Positions 52,675-62,202 are shown, counted from the stretch's first letter. The stretch is 64,000 nt of DNA from Gammaproteobacteria bacterium (GCA_024235135.1 JACKMZ010000006.1:62001-126000), one strand, 5' to 3'. Made by a program: numbers and translations. Notes: generated by a model from the sequence alone, not told the origin.

Positions 52675-55437
52675 CTATTCGAACGAATAACCGAATTCGC
52701 CTTCGCTCACGTTGACCCTCACCCGCTGCACCGGTTTGCCTTCCATCAGGCGGGACAAGAATTCCTGGCTGACGGTCGGCAATACGGTATTGGTGAGAAT
52801 GGCGTCCACCATGCGCGCACCGCTTTCCAGTTCCGTACAACGACTGGCGATGAGTTTGACCACCTCGTCATCGTACTCGAAGGGAATCTTGTGATTCTCC
52901 GCGATCCGCCGGCTGATGCGCCCGAGTTGCAGGCGCACGATGCTGGAAACCATCTCGTCGCTGAGCGGGTAATAGGGAATGACCACCAAGCGACCGAGCA
53001 AGGCGGGGGGAAAGACCTTGAGCAGCGGCTCACGCAGAGCCTGGGCGATGCCTTCCGGCTCCGGCATCAGATCCGGGTCCTTGCACATGTTCATGACCAG
53101 ATCGGTGCCGACGTTGGACGTCAGCAGAATCAAGGTATTCTTGAAGTCGATCAAACGCCCTTCGCCGTCTTCCATCCAGCCCTTATCGAAAACCTGGAAG
53201 AAAATCTCGTGCACGTCATGGTGCGCTTTTTCGACTTCGTCGAGCAACACCACGCTGTAGGGCTTGCGACGCACGGCCTCGGTCAGCACGCCACCTTCGC
53301 CATAGCCCACGTAACCCGGCGGCGCGCCTTTCAGAGTGGAAACGGTGTGCGCTTCCTGAAACTCGCTCATGTTGATGGTGATGAGATTGTGTTCGCCGCC
53401 ATACAGGGCTTCGGACAGGGCCAATGCCGTTTCCGTCTTACCCACGCCGGATGGCCCGACGAGCATGAACACGCCGATCGGTTTGTTGGGATTGTCCAAT
53501 TTCGCGCGGGAGGTCTGAATGCGCCGGGCGATGGTCTCCAGGGCATGGCGCTGGCCCAGCACCCGTTGATTCAGGGTCTCGGCCAGTTTCAGGACCGCCT
53601 CGATCTCGTTCTTGACCATGCGGCCGACCGGAATACCGGTCCAATCGCCGACCACGGACGCCACGGCCTGACCGTCGACGGTCGGTAGAATCAGAGGATG
53701 ATCGCCCTGCAACTCATGCAATTGGGTCTGTAACGCTTTCAGGGTTTGCAAGCTTTCCTGACGCTGGGCTTCGTCCAGGCCGCCCTCGGCCGGGGTGGCA
53801 TCGGCACCGCTACCGGTATCCACGCTGACCGGCGTGGCATCGGCCGTCTTTTCCAGATCGCTGCCGGCGCCCTCCACCTTTCCGACATGCCCGCGCAGCT
53901 TGCCCCGCAATTCCAGGATTTGGTCGACCAAGCCCTTCTCCGTTTCCCAACGCTGTTCCAACTCCTGCAAACGGGAATGTTCGGTGTCCAGATTGCTGCG
54001 TGCTTCCTGCTCCCGTTGCGCGGTTTCGATGCCGATGGCCTTTTCACGGCCGATGATTTCCAGTTCGGTATTCAACGCTTCGATGCGCCGGCGGCTGTCC
54101 TCCACCTCGGCGGGTACGGCGTGCAAGCTCACCGCCACGCGGGCGCTGGCGGTATCCAACAGACTGACCGACTTGTCCGGCAGTTGGCGTGCCGGTATAT
54201 AGCGATGGGCCAGACGCACCGCGGCTTCCAGCGATTCGTCGAGAATTTGCACCTGATGGTGCTTCTCCATCGTGGAAGCGATGGCGCGCATCATGAGGAT
54301 GGCTTTTTCCTCGCTGGGTTCACCGACCTGAACCACTTGGAAACGGCGGGTCAGGGCCGGGTCCTTTTCAATGTATTTTTTGTATTCGGACCAGGTGGTG
54401 GCCGCGATCGTACGCAAAGTGCCCCGCGCCAGGGCCGGCTTTAGCAGATTGGCGGCATCGCCGGTACCGGCCGCGCCACCCGCCCCGATCAGGGTATGGG
54501 CTTCGTCTATGAACAGAATGATGGGCTTGGGTGACGCCTGGACTTCGTCGATGACCTGCCGCAGGCGTTGCTCGAACTCACCCTTCATGCTCGCGCCGGC
54601 TTGCAGCAGGCCAACATCCAACGTGCGCAGGCTGACATCCTTGAGCATGGGAGGGACGTCCCCCGCCGCGATGCGCAGCGCGAAACCTTCCACCACGGCT
54701 GTTTTACCGACGCCGGCTTCGCCGGTCAGAATCGGGTTGTTCTGGCGGCGGCGCATGAGAATATCCACCACCTGACGTATTTCCTCGTCCCGACCGATGA
54801 CCGGATCGAGTTCCCCCTTGCGTGCCCGTTCGGTCAAATCCACCGAAAAACGCTGCAGGGCCTCTTGCTTGCCCATTTGCGCCGGGGCTATGGCGCCACT
54901 GGCTTCGCCTGGCACGGCACCGCCACCCACCTGGGAACCATCGCTGGCGCTCAGAGCGGTTTCCGTCGAACCGCCGACGATCTCGTCGAAGCGATCGGTC
55001 AAGGTGTCCGGCTTTATTTTGTCGAATTCCTTGGAAATACCCAGCAAGGCGCCGCGCAGACTCGGCGTTTTGAGAATGCCGATCATCAGATGACCCGTGC
55101 GGATATGGGCTTCCTTGAACATCAGGGTGCTGTACACCCAACCCCGCTCGACCGCATCGCAGACGAAGGAGGACAGGTCGGAAATCGAAGTGGCGCCGCG
55201 CGGCAGACGATCCAACGCTTCGGTGAAGTCCTTGGCCAGCCGGGCGGGCTCGATATTGAACTCGCGGATGATGCGGTGCAGATCCGAATCCTGTAACTGC
55301 AGGATCTGGTTGAACCAGTGCACCAGTTCCACATAGGGATTGCCCCGCATCTTGCAAAACACGGTGGCGCTCTCGATGGCTTTGTAGCCCAGACTGTTCA
55401 GCTTGCCAAACAGCGCGACACGACTGATTTCGGCCAT
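52675..55437 (-). CDS. clpV: Type VI secretion system sheath-recycling ATPase ClpV
   Basis: 920 residues. The N-terminal Clp-N domain (RVALFGKLNSLGYKAIESATVFCKM) recognises the sheath. Two AAA+ modules follow: Walker A GEAGVGKTAVV with ILFIDEAHTLIG, and GPSGVGKTETALAL with VVLLDEVEKAHHD. A coiled-coil insertion of about 120 residues lies between them. ClpV pulls apart contracted TssB-TssC sheath so the parts can be reused. The frame is open upstream; ATG at 55435-55437 fits ClpV. Last gene of the cluster, 154 bp beyond tssG. Confidence 0.95.
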   Translation of the reverse strand: MAEISRVALFGKLNSLGYKAIESATVFCKMRGNPYVELVHWFNQILQLQDSDLHRIIREFNIEPARLAKDFTEALDRLPRGATSISDLSSFVCDAVERGWVYSTLMFKEAHIRTGHLMIGILKTPSLRGALLGISKEFDKIKPDTLTDRFDEIVGGSTETALSASDGSQVGGGAVPGEASGAIAPAQMGKQEALQRFSVDLTERARKGELDPVIGRDEEIRQVVDILMRRRQNNPILTGEAGVGKTAVVEGFALRIAAGDVPPMLKDVSLRTLDVGLLQAGASMKGEFEQRLRQVIDEVQASPKPIILFIDEAHTLIGAGGAAGTGDAANLLKPALARGTLRTIAATTWSEYKKYIEKDPALTRRFQVVQVGEPSEEKAILMMRAIASTMEKHHQVQILDESLEAAVRLAHRYIPARQLPDKSVSLLDTASARVAVSLHAVPAEVEDSRRRIEALNTELEIIGREKAIGIETAQREQEARSNLDTEHSRLQELEQRWETEKGLVDQILELRGKLRGHVGKVEGAGSDLEKTADATPVSVDTGSGADATPAEGGLDEAQRQESLQTLKALQTQLHELQGDHPLILPTVDGQAVASVVGDWTGIPVGRMVKNEIEAVLKLAETLNQRVLGQRHALETIARRIQTSRAKLDNPNKPIGVFMLVGPSGVGKTETALALSEALYGGEHNLITINMSEFQEAHTVSTLKGAPPGYVGYGEGGVLTEAVRRKPYSVVLLDEVEKAHHDVHEIFFQVFDKGWMEDGEGRLIDFKNTLILLTSNVGTDLVMNMCKDPDLMPEPEGIAQALREPLLKVFPPALLGRLVVIPYYPLSDEMVSSIVRLQLGRISRRIAENHKIPFEYDDEVVKLIASRCTELESGARMVDAILTNTVLPTVSQEFLSRLMEGKPVQRVRVNVSEGEFGYSFE

Positions 55438-55591
55438 TTCTGACTCCTCGTTTTGTTTATAGCTTGGTGACCGTCGCCCCGCCCCGCCCCGCTTTCCAGC
55501 CGCTGCATTCAGCCCTGCCACGCGCCAGATCAAAGGCCGGAACCGGAAGGAACACCGGTGGAACTAACCCGTCGATGGCGGAACGGGTCGC

Positions 55592-56641
55592 TCAATGCTC
55601 ATAGCTCAGGGCATCCAGTTTGAGATCGTCGGCGTGTCTGTCCAATCCGCCGGTGGTCAACCAGGTCGTCCATCCCAGGCAGGCCATGCCCGTGCCTTCC
55701 AGCGAGGCCTCCATTTTTAGCGGCGGTACGTCATCCTTGTGGAGAATCAGATTGACATCCCACACCAGTTCATCGCCCACATAGTTGCGGACCCAGCTGA
55801 CCAGACGCTTCAGACTGTCGCCTCCCGGCAGCAGGCGCTGATATTCGCGAAAACGCAGCGGACCCATGACGATGCGGAAACTGTGTTGGCAATCCCACAA
55901 CCGCTCGCCGATCACGACGGTCTCGCCCAAGACACCCGTGGCGCGAGACTCGCCGAGTCGGCACTGACTGGCGGCGGATAGCAACAGCCAGCGACCGACG
56001 AAAGGCTCCACTCTGACCGGCAGCCGAAAGAAGTCCTTGAGTATGGACTCCAAGCCCTCGGCATGTCGGTTCTGACAGGACAGATGACCCGAGTAATGAT
56101 ATTTGGCCAAGTCCCACACCGCGTCCCGATCATGTAGCGAGGGCATACCCAGACCGAACAGGGCGCCGATGTACAAGGCGAAACGGTCGGTCTGCGGCCG
56201 ATCGAAGTTGGCCGTGGGTTGCGCATCCGCCCACGCCCGATAGAAGAGGGAGAGAATGCGGTGATGAAAAATATCCAGGAAACGAACGAAAGTGGGATCG
56301 TGAAAATTATGCAATCGCTGACGGCCATATTCCGTCAGATGCAAAGGCAACGGCGCATTGGGTCCCAGCAGTCCCAGAAAATACTGGGTCAAGCGTGGCG
56401 GACGACCGTCCTTGCCCGGCGTGAGTTTGGCGAAGGTCGCCGGCGCGAAAGCCATGCTCGGCTCCAGCGCCAAGCGCACCGGATCGTCGCTTGGCCTGCG
56501 GGATTCACCGATGCGCGGCTTGTTTCGATAGACGCACTCCAAGCGGCGCAATGCCTGGAAGAAATCGAAATGATAGGCTTCCTGCGTCAGTTGCTGTTCT
56601 AAGCCTACAGCAGATGACGTCTGCCGATCCTCGGTGGCCAC
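55592..56641 (-). CDS. tssG: T6SS baseplate protein TssG
   Basis: 349 residues. TssG forms with TssE, TssF and TssK the wedge of the T6SS baseplate. The N-terminus has YHFDFFQALRRLECVYRNKPRIG and LTQYFLGLLGPNAPLPLHLTEY, typical of the family, and the later RVEPFVGRWLLLSAASQCRLG. Its start overlaps the tssF end by 37 bp in a different frame. Mature-complex role follows from the family. Confidence 0.93.
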   Translation of the reverse strand: MATEDRQTSSAVGLEQQLTQEAYHFDFFQALRRLECVYRNKPRIGESRRPSDDPVRLALEPSMAFAPATFAKLTPGKDGRPPRLTQYFLGLLGPNAPLPLHLTEYGRQRLHNFHDPTFVRFLDIFHHRILSLFYRAWADAQPTANFDRPQTDRFALYIGALFGLGMPSLHDRDAVWDLAKYHYSGHLSCQNRHAEGLESILKDFFRLPVRVEPFVGRWLLLSAASQCRLGESRATGVLGETVVIGERLWDCQHSFRIVMGPLRFREYQRLLPGGDSLKRLVSWVRNYVGDELVWDVNLILHKDDVPPLKMEASLEGTGMACLGWTTWLTTGGLDRHADDLKLDALSYEH

Positions 56642-58488
56642 CGGATCACCTCGCCCCGTTCGTTGGACTTGATCACCGTTTCGGTGAATGAATTGAGCGA
56701 CACGTATTTGGCGAAGAACTGTTCCAATACGGCGCCCAGCAAAAAGATACCGCTGCCCTCGAAACTGTTTTCATCCAGAGTGACCGTGACTTCCAAACCT
56801 CGCGCGAAGGCGATCGGGCCCGGCGCCGGCGCCCGCCGGGTGATGGGTTTGGAAACCACGGACAAGACGCCCTCGATCTGTTTACGCACCGGCGCGTCGG
56901 CCAGATCGCCATACAGTGACAACAATTCGCGCAGCGCCACCGCTCCTTGTCTTTCGTCCTGATCCAGCAACGAAAGATAATTGAGCGACAGATGACTAAT
57001 GATGCGCCAAGCGGTCTCGGCCTGGGCATGGGAATGCTTGGGTTTGGTCAACCCCGCCAGACAGCGTATGGCGCGCACCGGTGCGCCGGATTCCAGCGTG
57101 AAATCGGTTTCGCCCAGGCCGATCGGAATCTGCAAGGGCAAATCCCGGTTGGTGCACAGAGCGGCCAGGGACAATTGCCGCAATTCGCCCCGATAGGGCG
57201 CTTGATTACCATCCACCAACGCCAGATAGGTCTCACTGCCCAGGTAACTGGAACGGGGACCGCGCCGCCGTTGTTTCGCCGACAGCAACCGCGGCATGCG
57301 GTTCACGGTGTAATAGGCTTTGTTCTCGTCGGGATAGGTGAGATCGTCGGCCGCGTAGAATGGCCGAAACTCCTGCTCCTTATCCGCGTCGGCGCCGATG
57401 CCGGCGACCCGGTTGAGCTGATATATCTCGAAATCCATGGGCCGGGTGCGGTCCGGCACCACGTGATGCTCGGCTACCCGATCCGTCAAGTGAATACGGT
57501 CCATGCGTTTCGGAAACAAATTGATAGCCGGCGAACAGTACAGCGAAAAATGGGAGGCGTTCAGCGAGTTTTCCAAAAGCGGGTCGATCTCGCTCAGCAG
57601 CAGCAAAATATCCAGCTCGCCGTCCTCGCACTGTTCGAAGGCCCGGTTCAGATCGGTCAGTTCAGCGAACAGATAGCGGGAGGGAAAGGCGAAATATTCG
57701 TGCAACAGACGGTAGCCTTGAAAAGAAGGGGCCGTGTAGGGCAGCAAAGCCTGCTCGTCGGAGAATCCCAAGCGGCCAATACGCGGCCGCTCGTATACCA
57801 CGTCATCCCAGGCGGCGGGGCGCTGGGTGGGACGGATCACCATCGCGAGCACATGGGCGAACAATTGTTCATAGAGATGCATCGGCAACTCATCGCCGCC
57901 ATGCAAAAAAAACGGCAGGCTGTCCAACGGCAACCGTTCGAAAGCCATACCGGGAATCGTCGTGCGCAACTGAATGCGGATGCCGGCCCGTACCCTGTTC
58001 AATTGCGGTATTTCCAGAAAGGCCACCGGTTCCTTGCCGGTGAAATACTCGGCCTCCGAGACTTCGATAGGCCACAGCATGACATCATGGGCGCTGCGGT
58101 ATTCGCAGGGGGTTTGCTCGTCCTTGCCTAACTGGCTGCGCATAACGGTTCCCCGTGGCACCAGAAAACCGGCTTCCAGACTGCCTTCGCTCGGTTCCGG
58201 CTGAAACTGCACGACGGCCATGGAGGGGGTGGGCGCCAGATAATGCGGATACACGATTTCCAGCATATGCTGGGTAAATTGCGGGAACTCCGAATCGATC
58301 TTGAGTTGGACTCGCGCCGCCAGAAAGGCAAAACCTTCCAGCAGCCGTTCCACATAGGGATCGGCGCATTCGAAACTGTCCAAGCCGAGTCGTCCCGCGA
58401 TCTTGGGAAATTCGCTGGCGAATTCACCGCCGATTTCGCGCAGATGCTGCAATTCGCGGTTGTAGTACTGTAAGAGTCGCGGGTCCAT
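56605..58488 (-). CDS. tssF: T6SS baseplate protein TssF
   Basis: 627 residues, full length. Characteristic N-terminal start LLQYYNRELQHLREIGGEFASEFPKIAGRL and DPYVERLLEGFAFLAARVQLKIDSEFPQFTQHMLEIVYPHYLAP are seen. TssF is the largest wedge protein, two copies per TssG. Its ATGA start overlaps the stop of tssE, so translation is coupled. The C-terminus overlaps tssG by 37 bp. Confidence 0.94.
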   Translation of the reverse strand: MDPRLLQYYNRELQHLREIGGEFASEFPKIAGRLGLDSFECADPYVERLLEGFAFLAARVQLKIDSEFPQFTQHMLEIVYPHYLAPTPSMAVVQFQPEPSEGSLEAGFLVPRGTVMRSQLGKDEQTPCEYRSAHDVMLWPIEVSEAEYFTGKEPVAFLEIPQLNRVRAGIRIQLRTTIPGMAFERLPLDSLPFFLHGGDELPMHLYEQLFAHVLAMVIRPTQRPAAWDDVVYERPRIGRLGFSDEQALLPYTAPSFQGYRLLHEYFAFPSRYLFAELTDLNRAFEQCEDGELDILLLLSEIDPLLENSLNASHFSLYCSPAINLFPKRMDRIHLTDRVAEHHVVPDRTRPMDFEIYQLNRVAGIGADADKEQEFRPFYAADDLTYPDENKAYYTVNRMPRLLSAKQRRRGPRSSYLGSETYLALVDGNQAPYRGELRQLSLAALCTNRDLPLQIPIGLGETDFTLESGAPVRAIRCLAGLTKPKHSHAQAETAWRIISHLSLNYLSLLDQDERQGAVALRELLSLYGDLADAPVRKQIEGVLSVVSKPITRRAPAPGPIAFARGLEVTVTLDENSFEGSGIFLLGAVLEQFFAKYVSLNSFTETVIKSNERGEVIRWPPRIGRRHLL

Positions 58489-59003
58489 CAGCTCAGATCC
58501 GAACCATTGGCTTCGAGCAGGGAAACCTTGCCGCCCTCAAGGTCGATGATCGTTTTCAGATACAAATGCTCCGGCAAGGGTTGCGCCCACAGTTCCCCTT
58601 CGATTTCGAATGTCAGGGCATTGTGGCTCATGGCCGCCTCGTCGAGCGTGGCGTGTACGCGCACGGTGCTGCCGATAATGCGAGGCTCGAAATCCCGTAT
58701 GACTTGACGCAGCATGCGCTCGACTTCGCCCATATCCATGTTGTTCGCCGTGTTGCCCGCCAGGGCGGGCATGCCGAAGTTCAGCACCGAGCGCGGCACT
58801 TCGGAGTATCGTTCGACCTCTTCCCGTAACGGCAAGGCCGCTGAATTGAGCAACCAGCCCAGATCGCGCAGCACCGATTCACGCAGCTTGCGCACGGATA
58901 CCACCCGTCGCTCGCGGGATTCCTGCTTTTCCTCAGGCTCGTCATCGGCCAGGCGATCCAGCAGGCAGGGCTGCAGGCGCTCTTGTGGCGTCAGATCAGC
59001 CAT
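58488..59003 (-). CDS. tssE: T6SS baseplate protein TssE (gp25-like)
   Basis: 171 residues. TssE is the homologue of phage T4 gp25 and initiates sheath assembly. Seen are QPCLLDRLADDEPEE, VLRDLGWLLNSAALP and FEPRIIGSTVRV. The frame is open upstream, but the ATG at 59001-59003 begins the family sequence MADLTPQERLQPCLLDRL. Its stop shares the ATGA junction with tssF. Its start lies 8 bp inside the 3' end of tagJ. Confidence 0.93.
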   Translation of the reverse strand: MADLTPQERLQPCLLDRLADDEPEEKQESRERRVVSVRKLRESVLRDLGWLLNSAALPLREEVERYSEVPRSVLNFGMPALAGNTANNMDMGEVERMLRQVIRDFEPRIIGSTVRVHATLDEAAMSHNALTFEIEGELWAQPLPEHLYLKTIIDLEGGKVSLLEANGSDLS

Positions 59004-59829
59004 CGGCCGGTGCTGTTTCAGCGTCCTGCGGTGGCTCGGCGGTATCCAGTTCGATGAGCCGGATATCCATGAGCGGGAACTCTCCGCCATCGGTGGCTAG
59101 AATGCGTTGACCCAAACCGAGGAACGTTTCGCCTTCGTGTTCGCTCCAGTCGGTTTTGCGCGCCAGTTGTATCTGAGCATCCGCGCTGTCATGCGAACCC
59201 GCGTAACGGGTGGGAAGCAAGCCCACCGCCGTTCCCCCGTTGGACCAGGTAAACTGAGCCGGGGTCCAGACCATATCACGCAGATCCTCGGGAGGATCGA
59301 AGCGAATCGAACGGATACGATAAAAGGGTATCCAGTAATAACGCCCGTTGACGACCGCTTCGAGCACCGGTCCCAAGCGGGGATCGGCATCGGCGATCCA
59401 GGCAAAGGGTTGGGCGTCCAGCGTACCGCTGGTGGTGGGCGCCAAGTCGAACGCCTCCTCGCGCACGCGTTGCGCTTCGACATAATGGCCGTCGGCGGTC
59501 AGGCGCAGAGCCTCAATCAGCAAGGCCAGCCAGTGTTCCGGGTCGCCGAAGATCAAGGGAGAACGTTGCCCGTTGAAGACCTGGCTGCGTAGGGCCTCGC
59601 ACTGCACGGCTTCACGATAAGTCTGGACCATGGGCAGGGTGGCGGCATCCAGGTCGCCCAGGACGTTGAGTTGGGTCAACGCCCGTTCCCACTGTCCCAG
59701 CACCGCCAACAGTTGAAACAGGAAAACCCGATATTCCACGTTGGCCGGTTGCTTGCGCACTTGATCCTGTAGTTGCTTCAGAGCGGCTGGCAAATCGCCC
59801 GCCCGCAGACTGTCCTCGGCGGCTGACAT
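58996..59829 (-). CDS. tagJ: T6SS accessory protein TagJ (ImpE family)
   Basis: 277 residues. The first ~120 form helical repeats of TPR type (LPAALKQLQDQVRKQPANVEYRVFLFQLL). The C-terminal ImpE domain has YYWIPFYRIRSIRFDPPEDLRDMVW and LLPTRYAGSH. In studied systems TagJ binds the TssB N-terminus and is used alongside ClpV, where it may adjust sheath recycling. It is present in only part of T6SS families. It follows hcp after a 110-bp gap holding hairpins, and overlaps tssE by 8 bp. Confidence 0.9.
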   Translation of the reverse strand: MSAAEDSLRAGDLPAALKQLQDQVRKQPANVEYRVFLFQLLAVLGQWERALTQLNVLGDLDAATLPMVQTYREAVQCEALRSQVFNGQRSPLIFGDPEHWLALLIEALRLTADGHYVEAQRVREEAFDLAPTTSGTLDAQPFAWIADADPRLGPVLEAVVNGRYYWIPFYRIRSIRFDPPEDLRDMVWTPAQFTWSNGGTAVGLLPTRYAGSHDSADAQIQLARKTDWSEHEGETFLGLGQRILATDGGEFPLMDIRLIELDTAEPPQDAETAPADG

Positions 59830-59850
59830 GAAGGAACTCCCGTAAATAAA

Positions 59851-59930
59851 CCAAGCCTACGGCCACAAGACCGTGGGCTTGGTAGTGGATCGGTTGGAAG
59901 CCAGCCTGGCACACAAGGTTCCAGGCTGGC
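59851..59930 (-). terminator. Two hairpins downstream of hcp
   Basis: Hairpin 1 at 59900-59930 has a perfect 10-bp stem (GCCAGCCTGG/CCAGGCTGGC), 11-nt loop. Hairpin 2 at 59851-59882 has a stem CCAAGCC-ACGG/CCGT-GGCTTGG with one wobble pair and an 8-nt loop. There is no long T run, so partial termination or stabilisation of the abundant hcp message is as likely as full termination. Confidence 0.6.
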
Positions 59931-59940
59931 GCTGGCGCGA

Positions 59941-60432
59941 TTATTCCACCTTGTTGTTGCGGATATTGAAGATCTTGGGGATTTCCGTATCGGACGCACC
60001 GTCGGCCGTCTGCGGAGTGTAGATATAGGTGATCTTGGCAAAGTTGAGCGAAAAGCTCTCGGTCACCAGTTCCGTACCGTCCGAAGGAGTCTGCGTCATG
60101 CTGCTTACGATCACTTCCTCGGCGATGTACTTTACATAAGGAACCATCGTTTCGTCGTTACCACCGGCCTTGGTCACGTGGATTTCGCACTTCTTGAAGT
60201 GCTGGCCGGAACACATGTACTGGAACATGGTGGAAGAAGCCTTATCCACATACTTGGTGCCGAACAGGTCCTGGATGCTGCATTTGCCGCCGCCACCGCC
60301 GGTGCCGATCTGCATGGTGCCGGATTGGCTGCCGCCGAAGGTCAAGGATTGCAACGCACTCCACTTCTCGTAACCATCGACAGTGGATTCGCCTTCGATA
60401 TCGTCAATCTTCATGTAAATGCTAACGGCCAT
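59941..60432 (-). CDS. hcp: T6SS tube protein Hcp
   Basis: 163 residues. Hcp hexamers stack into the inner tube that the sheath propels. Seen are SIYMKIDDIEGESTVDGYEKW, then KCEIHVTKAGGNDETMVPYVKYIAEE and ESFSLNFAKITYIYTPQ at the C-terminus. AGAGAGG is upstream of the ATG. It is flanked by a 255-bp control region upstream and hairpins downstream, implying expression separate from the rest of the cluster. Confidence 0.95.
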   Translation of the reverse strand: MAVSIYMKIDDIEGESTVDGYEKWSALQSLTFGGSQSGTMQIGTGGGGGKCSIQDLFGTKYVDKASSTMFQYMCSGQHFKKCEIHVTKAGGNDETMVPYVKYIAEEVIVSSMTQTPSDGTELVTESFSLNFAKITYIYTPQTADGASDTEIPKIFNIRNNKVE

Positions 60433-60520
60433 GGTATTTGCCTCTCTAAATTGTTGACAGTCAATTTCTCACTTTGCCGCCGGTCACATTGATAACGGTG
60501 GCCAGCTTCCGAACCTGCTT

Positions 60521-60537
60521 ACCGTAATCGGTACGGT
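60521..60537 (-). other. Hairpin in the hcp leader
   Basis: ACCGTA/TACGGT forms a 6-bp stem with a 5-nt loop within the likely 5' untranslated region of hcp, between the sigma-54-like site and the start codon. A role in message stability is possible. Confidence 0.4.
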
Positions 60538-60567
60538 CGTTTGAGAACTTGCAGGTACTTAGTTATT

Positions 60568-60583
60568 AGCATCTCCCATGCCA
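60568..60583 (-). promoter_or_regulatory. Candidate sigma-54 promoter for hcp
   Basis: On the minus strand TGGCATGGGAGATGCT has GG at -24 and GC at -12 with exactly 10 bases between. Compared with TGGCACG-N4-TTGCW it differs at two positions only. The transcription start would be near 60557, about 125 bp before the hcp start codon. An A+T-rich stretch lies just upstream (60590-60620), as is common for IHF-bent sigma-54 promoters. Sigma-54 control of hcp is known in other T6SS bacteria. Confidence 0.6.
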
Positions 60584-60634
60584 GTCTTATTTTATCCTTA
60601 TTATCAATTACTTAAAATGAATGCCCAACAATTT

Positions 60635-60676
60635 GACCAGTCCAGATAGAAATGAGCGGTTCAATCTGGACCGGTC
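60635..60676. promoter_or_regulatory. Long inverted repeat between tssC and hcp
   Basis: GACCAGTCCAGAT (60635-60647) and ATCTGGACCGGTC (60664-60676) are 13-nt arms with one mismatch and a 16-nt spacer. It lies 11 bp after the tssC stop, so it may terminate tssC transcripts. It also lies about 50-95 bp upstream of the -24 element, where activators of sigma-54 promoters bind. No T run follows on the minus strand. Both readings remain open. Confidence 0.5.
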
Positions 60677-60687
60677 CGAACTGAACC

Positions 60688-62196
60688 TTAACCGGCCGCG
60701 CCTTTCTCCGAGGGCAACTTGGAGACCAGGCGCAACGATACCGTCAATCCTTCCAACTGATAATGCGGCCGCAGGAAGAACTTGGAGGTGTAGTAACCGG
60801 GATTGCCTTCCACCGGTTCGACAACCACTTCCGCCGCCGCCAGCGGCTTGCGTGACTTCATCGACTCCGTGGAATGCAGCGGATCGCCATCGACATAGTT
60901 CCTTATCCATTTCTGCAGCCATTTCTGCATGTCGTCGCGTTCCTTGAACGAACCGATCTTGTCGCGCACGATGCACTTCAAATAGTGGGCGAAGCGACAA
61001 GTGGCGAACAAATAGGGCAAACGCGCCGCTAAATTGGCATTGGCGGTGGCGTCGGGATCGTCGTATTCCGCGGGTTTTTGCAAGGACTGCGCACCGATGA
61101 ATGCGGCGAAATCAGAATTCTTCTGGTGAATCAGCGGCATAAAGCCATTTTTCGCCAGTTCGGCTTCCCGTCTGTCGCTGATGGCGATTTCCGTGGGACA
61201 CTTCATGTCGTAGCCGCCATCGTCGGTGGGGAATGTGTGGGTCGGCAGGCCATCCACCGCGCCACCGGACTCGATGCCACGAATACGGGTACACCAACCG
61301 TACAGCTTGAAGGCGCGATTGATGTTCACCGCCATGGCATAGGCGGAATTCGCCCAAGTGTATTTGTCATGATCCGCCCCTTCGGTATCCTCCTCGAAAT
61401 CGAATTCCTCGACCGGATCGGTTTTCGAACCATAAGGGACTCGCGCCAGGAACCGGGGCATGGTGAGGCCGAGATAACGGGAATCCTCCGAATCCCGCAG
61501 TCCGCGCCAGCCACTGTGTTCCGGCGTTTGAAAGATTTTGGTAATGTCGCGGGGATTGCTCAGTTCCTGCCAGGAATCCATTAAACAAACGGTGGGCGAA
61601 GCGCCGGTAATGAAAGGCGCGTGAGCCGCCGCGCAAATCTTGGACATGTTCTGCAGCAATTCGACGTCCGGCGGGCTGTGGTCGAAATGGTAATCGCCCA
61701 CCAGGCAGCCGAAGGGTTCGCCACCGAATTGGCCATATTCCTCTTCGTACACCTTCTTGAACAGCGGGCTTTGATCCCACGCCACGCCCTTATATTTCTT
61801 CAGGGTCTTGCTCAACTCGTTCTTGGAGACATTCATGACCCGAATCTTGAGCTGCTCGTCGGTCTCCGTGTTGTAGACCAGATAATTGAGACCCCGCCAA
61901 GCACCTTCCAATTTCTGAAAGTCCGGGTGGTGCAGGACCTGGTTGACCTGATCGGTGAGCTTCTTGTCGATCGCGGCAATCATCCCTTCGATGGAACGTA
62001 ACGCATCGTTGGAGACCAACGCGGCATTCTCCAATGCCTGTGCGGCAAGGGTCTTCACGGAACCCTCGATGGCCTCGCGCAACTGATCGGTACGCGGTCT
62101 GAATTCCTTCTGCAGCAGCGAACCGAAATCGTTGACTTCGATCGTTTCAGCGGCGGGTTGGGATTGAGCTTCAGCAGTCGTTGCTTCATCGGCCAT
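60688..62196 (-). CDS. tssC: T6SS sheath large subunit TssC (VipB)
   Basis: 502 residues. It forms the contractile sheath with TssB. Typical blocks are HPDFQKLEGAWRGLNYLVYNTETDEQLKIRVMNVSKNEL, FGCLVGDYHFDH, and the C-terminal NPGYYTSKFFLRPHYQLEGLTVSLRLVSKLP. A short acidic N-terminal region with EVNDFGSLL precedes the core. It starts 6 bp after the tssB stop. Confidence 0.96.
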   Translation of the reverse strand: MADEATTAEAQSQPAAETIEVNDFGSLLQKEFRPRTDQLREAIEGSVKTLAAQALENAALVSNDALRSIEGMIAAIDKKLTDQVNQVLHHPDFQKLEGAWRGLNYLVYNTETDEQLKIRVMNVSKNELSKTLKKYKGVAWDQSPLFKKVYEEEYGQFGGEPFGCLVGDYHFDHSPPDVELLQNMSKICAAAHAPFITGASPTVCLMDSWQELSNPRDITKIFQTPEHSGWRGLRDSEDSRYLGLTMPRFLARVPYGSKTDPVEEFDFEEDTEGADHDKYTWANSAYAMAVNINRAFKLYGWCTRIRGIESGGAVDGLPTHTFPTDDGGYDMKCPTEIAISDRREAELAKNGFMPLIHQKNSDFAAFIGAQSLQKPAEYDDPDATANANLAARLPYLFATCRFAHYLKCIVRDKIGSFKERDDMQKWLQKWIRNYVDGDPLHSTESMKSRKPLAAAEVVVEPVEGNPGYYTSKFFLRPHYQLEGLTVSLRLVSKLPSEKGAAG

Positions 62197-62202
62197 GGCT
62201 AA

